A stretch of 64,000 bases of DNA, from assembly GCF_038618305.1 (NCBI RefSeq), contig NZ_CP152017.1, positions 783,501 to 847,500 of the forward strand, given 5' to 3'. The notes below the pieces were generated by a model. That model worked only from the letters and a program-made list of their open reading frames with translations. It searched no databases and was not told where the DNA came from. The position numbers and the translations under genes were made by a program. Position 1 is the first letter of the stretch; every line of letters starts with the position of its first letter. The DNA is from Sporosarcina sp. FSL K6-2383 (GTDB lineage Bacteria; Bacillota; Bacilli; Bacillales_A; Planococcaceae). Positions 1-8,929 of the stretch are shown piece after piece.

Positions 1-1
1 T

Positions 2-634
2 TTCCAAAGTATCGCAGGAACTGAAGTTGCAAATCGTTCGTTCGGGATATCTGCTGAATTAATAGCGGAAGCAAGAGACCTTGCGTTAAAGCAAGGAACG
101 GGATCTGGTCCACAAGTGATGTACTTTGAGACGGGGCAAGGCTCGGAATTGTCCGCGGAAGCACATTATGGAATTGACCAATTAACATTAGAGTCTCGTA
201 ACTACGGTTTTGCAAGACATTATGATCCATTTATTGTGAATACTGTTGTTGGTTTTATTGGACCAGAGTATTTGTATGACAGTAAGCAAGTGATTCGTGC
301 AGGTCTTGAAGATCATTTCATGGGTAAAATGCATGGTCTTCCGATGGGTGTCGATATTTGTTATACAAACCATATTAAAGCGGATCAAAATGATATTGAA
401 GATTTAGGTGTTTTATTATCAGCGGCGGGTGTGAACTTTATCATCTCAGCTCCAATGGGGGATGATGTGATGTTAAATTACCAATCGATGAGTTATCACG
501 ATATCGCGACGCTTTTACAAACGTTTGGTAAAACACCATCACCTGAATATCTTAAATGGCTTGAAAAAATGGGGATTTACGAAAATGGTCGTCTAAGCGC
601 TCGCGCTGGGGACGCTACTCTATTTACACGTTAG
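2..634 (+). CDS. eutB: Ethanolamine ammonia-lyase large subunit, 3' part
   Basis: The open frame enters from the left edge, so only about 210 C-terminal residues are present. EutB is the catalytic subunit of the adenosylcobalamin-dependent lyase that splits ethanolamine into acetaldehyde and ammonia inside the Eut microcompartment. The segment VMYFETGQGSELSAEAHYG and the following GLPMGVDICYTNH are typical of the C-terminal half of the EutB TIM barrel. It stops 12 bases before the eutC start, with the eutC ribosome site partly over its stop codon. The family assignment is firm; the N-terminus is outside the window. Confidence 0.95.
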   Translation, partial: FQSIAGTEVANRSFGISAELIAEARDLALKQGTGSGPQVMYFETGQGSELSAEAHYGIDQLTLESRNYGFARHYDPFIVNTVVGFIGPEYLYDSKQVIRAGLEDHFMGKMHGLPMGVDICYTNHIKADQNDIEDLGVLLSAAGVNFIISAPMGDDVMLNYQSMSYHDIATLLQTFGKTPSPEYLKWLEKMGIYENGRLSARAGDATLFTR

Positions 635-646
635 GAGGTGATATCT

Positions 647-1624
647 GTGGATGAACAACTTATTCAGCAAATTACGAAGTTAGTTGTTGAAAAACTGCAA
701 GCGAATCAGTCCGATACAAATAGTTCTGGAAATAACAGCGAATCACTCGTCGACCTGTTTCAAAGTACACCTGTAGGTAATGGTTTGAAAGAGGAAAAAA
801 TAGGTGAGGCGCCTTCTGGAGAAGTAAAGTTTTTCAGTACAATTACTGAAGGGAAGAAACCTAACCTAGTACAGGCGAAGGTAAGTAAACCCGAACTTTT
901 AGTAAGTGATGAGAAAAAAGAAGCCTATTTGGCAGAGCTCCGTAAAAAAACACCTGCTCGAATTGCAGTTGGGAGAGCTGGATCAAGGCCTAAAACAAAT
1001 ACGTGGCTACAATTCCGTTATGACCATGCAGCGGCTGTAGATGCGGTATACGGTGAAGTGCCAACTGAAATTTTGGATCGTTTAGACTTTTTCCAGGTTC
1101 ACTCAAAAGTACAGGACAAGGAAGAGTATATTAGACGCCCAGACTTAGGTAGACGTCTATCGGATGACTCCAAGACGACTGTTAAAGCAAACTGTCAGCA
1201 TGCTCCGACAGTTCAAATCGTTGCTTCAAATGGTTTAAGTGCAATCGCCATTGAAGAAAACTTAGAAGATGTATATCTTTCTTTGAAGCAATCGTTAGCC
1301 AATTTGAACATTGAAGTGGGTACGAGTTTTTATGTCGATAAAGGCAGAGTTGCTTTGATGGATGAAATTGGAGAAATTCTGCAACCAGATATCGTCATTA
1401 TCTTAATTGGTGAACGTCCTGGACTCGTTTCGGCTGAGTCACTCAGTGCTTATATATGCTACAAACCACGTATTGGAACGATTGAAGCGGATCGTATGGT
1501 TGTTTCCAATATTCATAAAGGTGGCATTCCACCTGTTGAAGCGGGAGCCTATTTAGGAACAGTGATTCAAAAAATCTTGAAGTATGAAGCAAGTGGCGTT
1601 TCACTCGTGAAGAAGGAAGGATAG
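647..1624 (+). CDS. eutC: Ethanolamine ammonia-lyase small subunit
   Basis: This is the small subunit that completes the B12-binding site of ethanolamine ammonia-lyase. I place the start at the GTG at 647 because AGGAGGTG at 633-640 lies 6 bases upstream; the GTG at 638 sits inside that ribosome site. The first 18 residues (VDEQLIQQITKLVVEKLQ) form an amphipathic helix of the kind that targets cargo into microcompartments. A low-complexity linker of about 70 residues follows, then the EutC core (RIAVGRAGSRPKT ... FQVHSK ... VQIVASNGLSA ... IGERPGL). About 325 residues is somewhat long for the family because of the linker. Confidence 0.95.
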   Translation: MDEQLIQQITKLVVEKLQANQSDTNSSGNNSESLVDLFQSTPVGNGLKEEKIGEAPSGEVKFFSTITEGKKPNLVQAKVSKPELLVSDEKKEAYLAELRKKTPARIAVGRAGSRPKTNTWLQFRYDHAAAVDAVYGEVPTEILDRLDFFQVHSKVQDKEEYIRRPDLGRRLSDDSKTTVKANCQHAPTVQIVASNGLSAIAIEENLEDVYLSLKQSLANLNIEVGTSFYVDKGRVALMDEIGEILQPDIVIILIGERPGLVSAESLSAYICYKPRIGTIEADRMVVSNIHKGGIPPVEAGAYLGTVIQKILKYEASGVSLVKKEG

Positions 1625-1640
1625 GAGGCGTGCAGATGTC

Positions 1641-2288
1641 ATGAAGAAAATTCATGCGGAAATTTTGTCTATGCAAGTGATCCCTAATGTAGATGCTGGG
1701 TTAGCAGCGAAGTTTAATTTAAAACCTCATCAGCGGAGTTTAGGATTGTTTACAACGACGATTGATGACGTGGGTTATACAGCTGCCGATCAGGCGACAA
1801 AAGATGCAGATGTGGAAGTGGTCTATGCAAAGAGCTTTTACGCAGGATCAGCACATGCGTCAGGTCCACTTTCGGGAGAGTTTATCGGTATTATAGCTGG
1901 TTCTTCCCCAGACGAAGTGAAAAGTGGTCTTGATTCAATTCGGTTGACAGTTGATAGTGCGGCTTACTTTGAAGCGATTAATGATGATGACAACCATGCG
2001 TTGTATGCACATACGATTTCAAGTTGCGGTCACTATTTAGCGGAGGTTGCGGGTGTTGCGACAGGACAATCGCTTGCGTACTTGATCGCTCCACCTATCG
2101 AAGCAATTGTAGGACTGGATGCGGCATTAAAGGCAGCGGATGTAAGCGTATGTGAATTTTTTGCCCCACCGTCTGAAACAAACTTTGGTGGCGGACTATT
2201 AACAGGCAGTCAGTCTTCTTGTAAGGCGGCAGCGGATGCATTTCGAGAAGCTATTTTGAATATGGCAAATCGGCCATTGGACTATTAA
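1641..2288 (+). CDS. eutL: Microcompartment shell protein EutL (tandem BMC, trimeric)
   Basis: At 215 residues this matches EutL, a circularly permuted double-BMC-domain trimer that forms gated pores in the ethanolamine shell. Recognisable segments are QRSLGLFTTTIDDVGYTAAD, KSFYAGSAHASGPLSGEF and the C-terminal FAPPSETNFGGGLLTGSQS. It starts at ATG 1641 after AGGAGG at 1623-1628; the nearer ATG at 1635 runs into a stop after two codons. It is the third gene of the operon, 16 bases after eutC. Substrate-gating loops cannot be judged by eye. Confidence 0.94.
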   Translation: MKKIHAEILSMQVIPNVDAGLAAKFNLKPHQRSLGLFTTTIDDVGYTAADQATKDADVEVVYAKSFYAGSAHASGPLSGEFIGIIAGSSPDEVKSGLDSIRLTVDSAAYFEAINDDDNHALYAHTISSCGHYLAEVAGVATGQSLAYLIAPPIEAIVGLDAALKAADVSVCEFFAPPSETNFGGGLLTGSQSSCKAAADAFREAILNMANRPLDY

Positions 2289-2304
2289 GAAAGGAGGGAG
2301 TGCA

Positions 2305-3813
2305 ATGGTAACAGCGATAGACGCTGATTTATTAGCTCTCCAGGAAATGCGTACAGCCGTGCAAACGGCTAAGGAAGCGCAATTGGCTTATATGAGTTTT
2401 ACACAAGAGCAAGTGGATCGAATTGTGAAGGCAGTTGCCGATGCAGCTTATGAACAATCCGCGCGACTTGGCAAGATGGCGGTAGAAGAAACGGGAATGG
2501 GAGTAGCTGCCCACAAAACGATTAAAAATGAAGTTGGCTCAAGAGATGTGTATGAAAGCATCAAAGACTTGAAAACAGTCGGAGTAGTTGGGGAAGACAA
2601 AGTAAAAAAAGTAGTGGAAATAGCAGCTCCTTTTGGTGTAGTAGCGGCCATTATTCCAACAACAAACCCAACGTCGACGGCTTATTTTAAAACCTTAATT
2701 GCCTTAAAAACAAGAAATGCAATTGTTGTGAGTCCGCATCCTTATGCAGTCCAATGTACACATGAAGCTTTGAAGGTTTGTGATGCAGCGGCAGTGGCAG
2801 CAGGTGCGCCAAAAGGGTTGATCCAGTGTTTAACGATGGCCTCGATGGGAGCCACGCAGCAATTGATGACGCATCCTGATGTAAATTTAATTTTAGCAAC
2901 GGGTGGTAGTGCGTTAGTAAAGGCTGCTTATAGCTCTGGGAAACCTGCATATGGAGTAGGTCCTGGTAATGTTCCTGTTTATATAGAACGCTCTGCAAAT
3001 ATCGTAAAAGCGGTAAAGGATATTATCGACAGTAAATCATTCGATTACGGAACGATTTGTGCAACAGAACAAGCGATGGTAGTAGATCGCAATGTTGTCG
3101 AGCTGGTGAACCGTGAATTAAAGAAAAATGGTGCATATATTTTATCAGATGAAGAAAAGCGCATCATGGAGAAAGTAGTTTCACCTATCCCAGGAAAAGT
3201 GAATCCAAAAATTGTTGGGAAAAGTCCACAGTTCATTGCGCAACTGGCGGGCATCACAATACCCGAAGGAACACGTGTTATTATTGGGATGGAAACAAAA
3301 GTGGGTAAGGATATTCCTTTCTCACTTGAAAAGTTATCGCCTGTATTTGCGATGTATGTAGCATCGGATGTGAACCACGCCAAAGAGCTTTGCTTGTCCC
3401 TATTAAATTTGGGCGGTCGTGGACATTCACTTTCTATTCATACAGAAACAGATGCGATTGCACGTGAATTCGCAATTGATATGCCTGTTTCACGAATTTT
3501 AGTCAATACGATGTCATCCGTTGGAGCAGTCGGCGGGACAACAGGCTTAATGCCTTCTATGACGCTAGGCTGTGGGTCATTCGGTGGCAACATTACATCT
3601 GATAACGTAACGGCTAAGCATTTGTTGAACATTAAACGAATGGCTTATGGCGTAAAGGATGTACAGCTTCCGCAACATACAGCTGATACAAACGAAGATG
3701 TAACACAGCAAGTCGTTTCTCAGGTATTGAAATCTATGGATTCAAGTGATGCGATCAATCCCGACATGGTGAAAGATCTAGTCAATGAAATTGTAAAGAA
3801 ACTATCAAACTAA
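2305..3813 (+). CDS. eutE: Acetylating acetaldehyde dehydrogenase of the Eut microcompartment
   Basis: The 502-residue protein belongs to the CoA-acylating aldehyde dehydrogenase family and should turn acetaldehyde, CoA and NAD+ into acetyl-CoA and NADH. The catalytic cysteine is about residue 252 in FDYGTICATEQ, and the nucleotide-site segments IIPTTNPTSTA and LATGGSALVKAAYSSGKPA are present. The sequence resembles the N-terminal half of AdhE as much as enteric EutE. The last 20 residues (NPDMVKDLVNEIVKKLSN) form an amphipathic helix after a poorly conserved linker and are a likely encapsulation peptide. It starts at ATG 2305 after AAAGGAGGGAG. Confidence 0.93.
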   Translation: MVTAIDADLLALQEMRTAVQTAKEAQLAYMSFTQEQVDRIVKAVADAAYEQSARLGKMAVEETGMGVAAHKTIKNEVGSRDVYESIKDLKTVGVVGEDKVKKVVEIAAPFGVVAAIIPTTNPTSTAYFKTLIALKTRNAIVVSPHPYAVQCTHEALKVCDAAAVAAGAPKGLIQCLTMASMGATQQLMTHPDVNLILATGGSALVKAAYSSGKPAYGVGPGNVPVYIERSANIVKAVKDIIDSKSFDYGTICATEQAMVVDRNVVELVNRELKKNGAYILSDEEKRIMEKVVSPIPGKVNPKIVGKSPQFIAQLAGITIPEGTRVIIGMETKVGKDIPFSLEKLSPVFAMYVASDVNHAKELCLSLLNLGGRGHSLSIHTETDAIAREFAIDMPVSRILVNTMSSVGAVGGTTGLMPSMTLGCGSFGGNITSDNVTAKHLLNIKRMAYGVKDVQLPQHTADTNEDVTQQVVSQVLKSMDSSDAINPDMVKDLVNEIVKKLSN

Positions 3814-3835
3814 AAATTACTAGGAGGAAACAAAC

Positions 3836-4123
3836 ATGAGCAGAGAAGGATCAGCATTAGGAATGGTAGAAACTAAAGGATTAGTCGGTGCAATTGAAGC
3901 AGCGGACGCAATGGTGAAGGCAGCAAGTGTAAATCTAGTTGGAAAAGTACATGTAGGTGGCGGAATTGTAACAGTTTTAGTACGTGGAGATGTAGGTGCA
4001 GTGAAAGCAGCTACAGATGCAGGAGCAGCAGCAGCACAACGTGTAGGAGAATTGCTATCTGTTCACGTCATTCCAAGACCGCATGATGAGCTAGAAATAC
4101 TATTACCTAAATCAGACAACTAA
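3836..4123 (+). CDS. eutM: Hexameric microcompartment shell protein (EutM/PduA type)
   Basis: The 95-residue single BMC-domain protein has the canonical start ([26 protein letters not shown]), the pore region ([25 protein letters not shown]) and the C-terminal [11 protein letters not shown]. Six copies form the flat hexagonal tiles of the shell. AGGAGG lies 7 bases before the ATG. It sits between the aldehyde dehydrogenase and phosphotransacylase genes, as in many Firmicute eut operons. Confidence 0.96.
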   Translation: MSREGSALGMVETKGLVGAIEAADAMVKAASVNLVGKVHVGGGIVTVLVRGDVGAVKAATDAGAAAAQRVGELLSVHVIPRPHDELEILLPKSDN

Positions 4124-4157
4124 TAGTAACGTGCTGTAAAGGAAAGGCGGTAACGAC

Positions 4158-5030
4158 ATGAATCAGCAATTGATTGAAAAAATTGTGGGGGAAGTACTTG
4201 GTCAGCTAACAAAAGTAAATAGCGGACCAAAACAACAACCTGTACTTCCAGCTAATACAATTCCAATCGCTGTTTCTGCTCGTCACGTCCATTTGTCGCA
4301 AGAACATGTGGAGATACTGTTTGGGAAAGGGTACGAATTGACAAAGAAATCCGATTTGTCCCAACCTAACCAATTTGCAGCGAATGAGACAGTAGTCATT
4401 GCGGGGCCAAGAGGGAGCATTGAACGTGTTCGTGTACTTGGCCCTGCACGCTCGTTGACGCAAGCAGAAGTCAGCTGGACAGATGCTATGAAGCTTGGCA
4501 TTAAGGCACCGCTCCGTGAATCAGGAAATATCGCAGGTTCAGGAGCATTTACGTTAATCGGGACAAAGGCAAGCCTTTATCTCGAGGAGGGCTTGATTGT
4601 TGCCCAAGCACATATTCATATGCAGCCCCAGGATGCCACGAATTTGGGTGTACAAGATGGCGATTATGTCACGGTAGAAGCAGCCGGTATACGACCGATT
4701 GCTTATCGGAATGTGAAGATTAGAGTTTCTGAGCGCTATCGTTTAGAAATGCATATTGATACAGATGAAGCAAATGCGGGGCTAATCAAACAAGGGACAA
4801 TTGGTTATGTTGTTCGTTCGGGTGAAGCTAGTCAACATGTAGTGGAGAAGCAAAGTGCTCCTGAGATACTTGTTAACAAGCAGCATAGCTTTAACAAGAA
4901 ATTGTTATCCAATGATGATGTCAGGGACATTGAAGCATCTGAAATTATCGTGGAAAAAGGTACAATCATTACGGCACTTGCACGTGATACAGCAAGAGAT
5001 TTAGGCAAATCTATTTCCGTTAGAAAATAG
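4158..5030 (+). CDS. pduL: PduL-type phosphate acyltransferase with N-terminal targeting helix and C-terminal extension
   Basis: This enzyme should convert acetyl-CoA and phosphate to acetyl-phosphate and free CoA inside the compartment. PduL hallmarks are visible: PIAVSARHVHLSQEH and LSQPNQFAANETV near residues 35-80, and the second metal-binding segment VAQAHIHMQPQDA near 150. Residues 1-19 (MNQQLIEKIVGEVLGQLTK) are a predicted encapsulation helix very like that of EutC. At 290 residues it is about 80 longer than typical PduL. The extra C-terminus carries a motif (VEKGTIITALARDTARDLG) that I have the impression of seeing in other microcompartment-associated proteins; its role is unknown to me. 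Confidence 0.88.
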   Translation: MNQQLIEKIVGEVLGQLTKVNSGPKQQPVLPANTIPIAVSARHVHLSQEHVEILFGKGYELTKKSDLSQPNQFAANETVVIAGPRGSIERVRVLGPARSLTQAEVSWTDAMKLGIKAPLRESGNIAGSGAFTLIGTKASLYLEEGLIVAQAHIHMQPQDATNLGVQDGDYVTVEAAGIRPIAYRNVKIRVSERYRLEMHIDTDEANAGLIKQGTIGYVVRSGEASQHVVEKQSAPEILVNKQHSFNKKLLSNDDVRDIEASEIIVEKGTIITALARDTARDLGKSISVRK

Positions 5031-5046
5031 AAAAAGGTGATAGGCT

Positions 5047-5313
5047 ATGCGTCTAGGAAAAGTGATTGGCAACGTTTGGGCGACACGTAAAGAAGAAGGA
5101 CTACAAGGTGTGAAGCTATTGATTATTCAACCTGAGGATGCCCATGGAAATGCGGTTAGGACCCATTTCGTCGCGGCTGATCGACTCGGTGCTGGAATCG
5201 GTGACCAAGTCATTGTAACAAGTGGTGGTTCAACACGTTATATTGATAAAGATAACCCCATTCCGATTGATGCAGTAGTGATTGGAATAATTGATTCAAC
5301 AGAAGTGAAGTGA
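5047..5313 (+). CDS. eutN: Microcompartment vertex protein EutN/CcmL family
   Basis: The 88-residue protein has the EutN/CcmL beta-barrel pattern: the start MRLGKVIGNVWATRKEEGL, central LLIIQPEDAHGN and the stretch GAGIGDQVIVTSGGSTRY. Family members form pentamers that cap the shell vertices. It begins at ATG 5047 with an AAAGGTGATAGG ribosome site, 16 bases after the pduL stop, and its stop codon overlaps the ribosome site of the next shell gene. Confidence 0.95.
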   Translation: MRLGKVIGNVWATRKEEGLQGVKLLIIQPEDAHGNAVRTHFVAADRLGAGIGDQVIVTSGGSTRYIDKDNPIPIDAVVIGIIDSTEVK

Positions 5314-5323
5314 GGTGAAATCA

Positions 5324-5671
5324 ATGAGTCAAGCAATCGGAATGATTGAAACAAAGGGATTAGTCGGTTCGATGGAAGCGGCAGATGCAATGATTAAAGC
5401 GGCCAATGTCAGGCTCATTAAACAAGAATTCGTGGATGGTGGAATCGTAACGGTTCTCGTTCAAGGTGATGTAGGCGCTGTACAAGCGGCTGTCGACGCA
5501 GGTCGTGAAGCTGCCAAGCGTGTAGGAGAACTGTTAGGATCACATGTCATTCCACGTCCGGATGAGTCCGTTTATAATATGGTTAAGCCTCTTGATCCGA
5601 AAAAACAACAGACAAAATCCAAGCCTGCACCTGCTAGCAAAGCACAAACGACCAAAAAAACTGAGGAATAA
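5324..5671 (+). CDS. BMC-domain shell protein with lysine-rich C-terminal tail
   Basis: Residues 1-85 are a BMC domain very similar to the EutM-like protein upstream ([45 protein letters not shown]). About 30 extra residues follow that are rich in Lys, Gln, Thr, Pro and Ala (QQTKSKPAPASKAQTTKK). The ATG at 5324 is 5 bases after GAGGTGA and is preferred to the GTG at 5315, which lies in that site. Enteric EutK also has a BMC domain with a basic C-terminal part, but there it is a folded helix-turn-helix; here the tail looks disordered. Confidence 0.92.
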   Translation: MSQAIGMIETKGLVGSMEAADAMIKAANVRLIKQEFVDGGIVTVLVQGDVGAVQAAVDAGREAAKRVGELLGSHVIPRPDESVYNMVKPLDPKKQQTKSKPAPASKAQTTKKTEE

Positions 5672-5693
5672 TCGTGTGAAAGGGTGAGTATAG

Positions 5694-6635
5694 TTGGCTT
5701 TTCGAAGAAATAAAATCGCCGTCATTGGTGCGGGATATACCGGTGCCACTGTAGCTTTACTATTAGCACAAAAAGAATTGGGAGATATTGTTTTACTCGA
5801 TATTCCTGAACAAGAAAGCCCGACAAAAGGAAAAGCGTTGGATATGCTGCAAGCAGGACCTATTCAACGTTTTAATGTGAAAATTACAGGGACGTCAAAC
5901 TACGCAGATATTCAAGACGCGGACATGGTTATCATTACTGCGGGGATCGCACGGAAACCTGGAATGAGTAGAGATGACCTAGTGACGACGAATGCAAAAA
6001 TTATGCGTGCTGTATCGGAGCAAGTGAAAAAATATGCACCAGATAGCACAATTCTCATTTTAAGTAATCCAGTAGATGCCATGACTTATGTGTGCTATAA
6101 AACGACTGGATTCCCTAAAAATCGGGTGATCGGTCAATCAGGTGTATTGGATACGGCACGTTTCAATACTTTTGTTGCTGAAGAGTTAAATATTTCAGTG
6201 GAAGACATTTCGGGGTTTGTTTTAGGGGGGCACGGGGATGATATGGTGCCACTCGTTAGATATTCTTATGCTGGCGGTATACCTTTAGAGAAACTTATAC
6301 CCCAGGATCGTCTTGATGCAATTGTGGAGCGCACAAGAAAAGGTGGAGGAGAAATTGTTTCCTTACTTGGCAATGGAAGTGCTTACTATGCACCGGCCGC
6401 TTCACTCGTCGAAATGGCAGAAGCCATTATTAAGGATAAAAAGAGGATATTGCCCTCGATTGCTTATTTGGAGGGTGAATACGGCTACAATGGGCTATAT
6501 TTAGGCGTTCCTACTGTGATTGGTGGCAATGGTATCGAAAGTATCATTGAGCTTCCGTTGACAAATGAAGAGCAGACAGCGCTGGATAAGTCGGCAGAGG
6601 CAGTTCGTTCAGTCATTGACATTTGCAATCGTTAA
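5694..6635 (+). CDS. mdh: Malate dehydrogenase (NAD) at the end of the eut operon
   Basis: This is a clear LDH-like malate dehydrogenase of 313 residues. It has the Rossmann glycine motif [12 protein letters not shown], the substrate-binding stretch [16 protein letters not shown], the catalytic histidine in [15 protein letters not shown], and [10 protein letters not shown]. It starts at a TTG (5694) behind AAAGGGTGAG, 22 bases after the shell gene, so it is co-oriented and probably co-transcribed. No amphipathic targeting helix is visible at either end. Bacillales usually keep mdh with citZ-icd, so this may be a second copy recruited to the ethanolamine pathway; that is inference. Confidence 0.93.
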   Translation: MAFRRNKIAVIGAGYTGATVALLLAQKELGDIVLLDIPEQESPTKGKALDMLQAGPIQRFNVKITGTSNYADIQDADMVIITAGIARKPGMSRDDLVTTNAKIMRAVSEQVKKYAPDSTILILSNPVDAMTYVCYKTTGFPKNRVIGQSGVLDTARFNTFVAEELNISVEDISGFVLGGHGDDMVPLVRYSYAGGIPLEKLIPQDRLDAIVERTRKGGGEIVSLLGNGSAYYAPAASLVEMAEAIIKDKKRILPSIAYLEGEYGYNGLYLGVPTVIGGNGIESIIELPLTNEEQTALDKSAEAVRSVIDICNR

Positions 6636-6641
6636 AAATAG

Positions 6642-6678
6642 GGTGAGCAGCTACTATGTGTAGTTGCTCACCTTTTTT
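6642..6678 (+). terminator. Rho-independent terminator of the eut-mdh operon
   Basis: A 13-bp stem (GGTGAGCAGCTAC pairing with GTAGTTGCTCACC, one G-T pair) is followed by six T residues directly after mdh. Confidence 0.9.
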
Positions 6679-6863
6679 ATCTTCATTCAGCAGAAGACCC
6701 CTGCTGAATGAAGATAAAGCCTCCGGCGGATGTCACAGATTTTGAAGGGAGTAAGAAGGTAACCTAAGTTCGCTGCGTCCTGCGGCAACGGTTCCATGAC
6801 CAGCCTCGTGCTGGCCCCAATATCAATTCAAAATCCGGACGCAATCACGCCGAGGCGTGATTG
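6679..6863. repeat. Structured dispersed repeat, long form
   Basis: It opens with a perfect 15-bp hairpin (ATCTTCATTCAGCAG, loop AAGACCC) and continues with AAAGCCTCCGGCG at 6716-6728. Further stems follow, including CCAGC/GCTGG near 6800 and a terminal 9-bp hairpin CAATCACGC/GCGTGATTG at 6842-6863. The ends (GCCTCCGGCG and CGCCGAGGC) and two inner GATTTTGAA/TTCAAAATC segments pair over long range. The hairpin plus AAAGCCTCCGGCG recurs at 43049-43110, so this is a multicopy element. It covers the whole gap between two convergent genes. Confidence 0.7.
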
Positions 6864-6864
6864 A

Positions 6865-8709
6865 TTAAAATGAAATCGCCGTATTTAAAAAGTATGGGGA
6901 ATTCGTATGTGCATGGATAGAGCCTGTCATCTTCAGACCGCTATTCCAAGCGCTTACATGCAGGACTAGTAATTCAGCCGCTTGAATTGTATTTGGTACG
7001 TACAGGTTGAGTGAAATACATTGATCGATATGGCGTTGACGGGCTGCATTTTGCTTCAAAGTCCATTGTTGGTCGATGAAGTATCCTGATTTATAAAACC
7101 AACGTGTTTCTGGGCTTAAATCTGGAGCAATGATTGGAATGCTACTGTCTAGTTGTTCATCTAGATAGCACTTTTGAATAATAGGCTCAATTCCGATGGT
7201 ACTAGCCGCTAGGGTCGCTGTCGATGAAAGGGATGCTATTGCCGTCATAGAGGCGTTCCGTATACCGTTTAACGCAACATTGGCACGAAGTCTCTGCCAT
7301 GACTTTGAAAGGTATCCCCTATCTTCAAAATATGCTCCGTTATACCAATCTGATTCTTTGAATAAAGGATAAGCCCCTTTTTCTTTCGCGAGCTCCATCG
7401 AAGCGGAAATCGTTAAATAGGCGATATTCTCGTATAATTCATCGGCAAACTCTACTGCTTCCACAGACTCCCAACGAATTTTATTTAAGGCAAGCAAGTG
7501 ATGCCAGCCTGTTGTACCTAGCAGTAGACCACGATTGTGTACGTCTTTTGGCATTGACTGTGCGTTTAAATCAATGGCATTGTCGAGCATGCGCACCTGA
7601 ATCGTAATGAGACGCTCCAATACACCAGCAGGAACTGCACGTCCAAGGTTGATGGACGAGTGGATACTTTGATTTGGATGTAAGGCATCGTTTACTGCTG
7701 CATATTTGTTCGTCTTTTTTCGATTGATCTCATCTTTATAAACTAGATGGGGAAAGCCAGTTGTTAGTTGGCTATGCATGATCTGCTTCATAAGGTCGAT
7801 AGCGAAAATGGTCTTTTTGCTAAGTTTCGGATGCTGCACACATGCCATGTATTTTTCACGAAATGAGCCTGCCCCCTTCTTTTCATCATAAAAATCCTCA
7901 AGGGAATAGCCCATGACAGCCTGCACCTCATGTGGGTCAAATAAATGCCAATTGCCACGTGATTCAACTTGTTCCATAAATAAGTCAGGGATATAGACAA
8001 CTTTGTCGTCGATCGTACTGTCAAGGAACTTAGTAATATCTATGTGGTAGACAGCTAGGTAGCTGGTAAACGTTGTTGGCTTGTTATTATTTTGTTTTTG
8101 AAGTTTTCCAGCGTTCAGCAAGGTTGGCAATTCGACGGTCATATATAAATGACTCATTGCCCAGTAGGCTTCCGCTATTTTTTTAAGCCGTTTTTCTGTT
8201 TCATTTTGCATAAGGATCATTGCGATGATGAGCCATCGTTCCTGGGGTAGTTCAACAGGTTCATTGTCAGCATCCCTCGTAATATAGTTACTCATCATCA
8301 TTTGCAAGGCGCTATACGTGAATAATTTGTCTCTTTCTGGGGTGATTAGGTTCCCGATAAGCCGAAGTTCTTCTTGTGAATAGCGTTCAACTAAAATCGG
8401 GTCGTACAAACCAAGTGTCACTAATCGAGTAGTATGTGCCGCGAAATCTGTGTAGATGTTCGAGTGACGCTGCTTGGCATAGAGGTCATGAAGATGAATT
8501 CGTGCTGCGATAAAGGTCCAGTGTGGTTCGTGCTCATTTAATTGGCTGAGCGAGTGTGAAATCATTGACTGTGACCAGTCTACGTAGCTACCGTTAGGGA
8601 ATTTTTTGATCCATAATGTACTTGCTTCCAATAAAGAGGCTACTGCCTTCGTACCAAAATCCAAGGATAATTTAGTTAATAAATCGAGATGTTTTGTTTG
8701 CATAGACAT
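6865..8709 (-). CDS. Ribonucleotide reductase large-subunit paralogue lacking all catalytic motifs
   Basis: This 614-residue protein aligns along its whole length with the NrdE protein at 23407-25632, with near-identical blocks such as VELPQERWL, LFDPHEV, MGYSLEDFYDE and NAARQRHIDQ. Compared with that protein it has three internal deletions. They remove the region of the first redox cysteine (SSCF) and glycine loop, about 11 residues near 320, and the NLCSEI active-site strand with the VVCNLSS cysteine. The C-terminal radical-relay tyrosine pair and CEWC tail are replaced. It starts at ATG 8709 with GGAAGGAGACAA upstream. It cannot be a normal reductase; it may be a regulatory or decoy subunit, or a decaying duplicate whose frame is still open. 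Confidence 0.85.
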   Translation of the reverse strand: MSMQTKHLDLLTKLSLDFGTKAVASLLEASTLWIKKFPNGSYVDWSQSMISHSLSQLNEHEPHWTFIAARIHLHDLYAKQRHSNIYTDFAAHTTRLVTLGLYDPILVERYSQEELRLIGNLITPERDKLFTYSALQMMMSNYITRDADNEPVELPQERWLIIAMILMQNETEKRLKKIAEAYWAMSHLYMTVELPTLLNAGKLQKQNNNKPTTFTSYLAVYHIDITKFLDSTIDDKVVYIPDLFMEQVESRGNWHLFDPHEVQAVMGYSLEDFYDEKKGAGSFREKYMACVQHPKLSKKTIFAIDLMKQIMHSQLTTGFPHLVYKDEINRKKTNKYAAVNDALHPNQSIHSSINLGRAVPAGVLERLITIQVRMLDNAIDLNAQSMPKDVHNRGLLLGTTGWHHLLALNKIRWESVEAVEFADELYENIAYLTISASMELAKEKGAYPLFKESDWYNGAYFEDRGYLSKSWQRLRANVALNGIRNASMTAIASLSSTATLAASTIGIEPIIQKCYLDEQLDSSIPIIAPDLSPETRWFYKSGYFIDQQWTLKQNAARQRHIDQCISLNLYVPNTIQAAELLVLHVSAWNSGLKMTGSIHAHTNSPYFLNTAISF

Positions 8710-8765
8710 TATTTGTCTCCTTCCATGATTTATGTTTGGAATCAAGCTGATCTCGCTTTTCAAAA

Positions 8766-8810
8766 CAAAAAAGCGATAGTTCTACCTTTTCGGTAGAGCC
8801 ATCGCTCATG
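8766..8810 (-). terminator. Riboswitch expression-platform terminator
   Basis: On the minus strand a long hairpin (GCGATGGCTCTACC / GGTAGAACTATCGC) is followed by a run of T. It lies between the cobalamin aptamer and the ATG at 8709 and matches the terminator before the functional nrdE. Confidence 0.85.
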
Positions 8811-8929
8811 GATTATTCGTTGGAAACAGAATAGGACCGCACACATCATTTGATTTAGTCGTATAACGACGGATTGATGGTAGGAACCTGCTCGCTTCCA
8901 CCTCTCAACCCCCGAAGAAAGTGTCGCAT

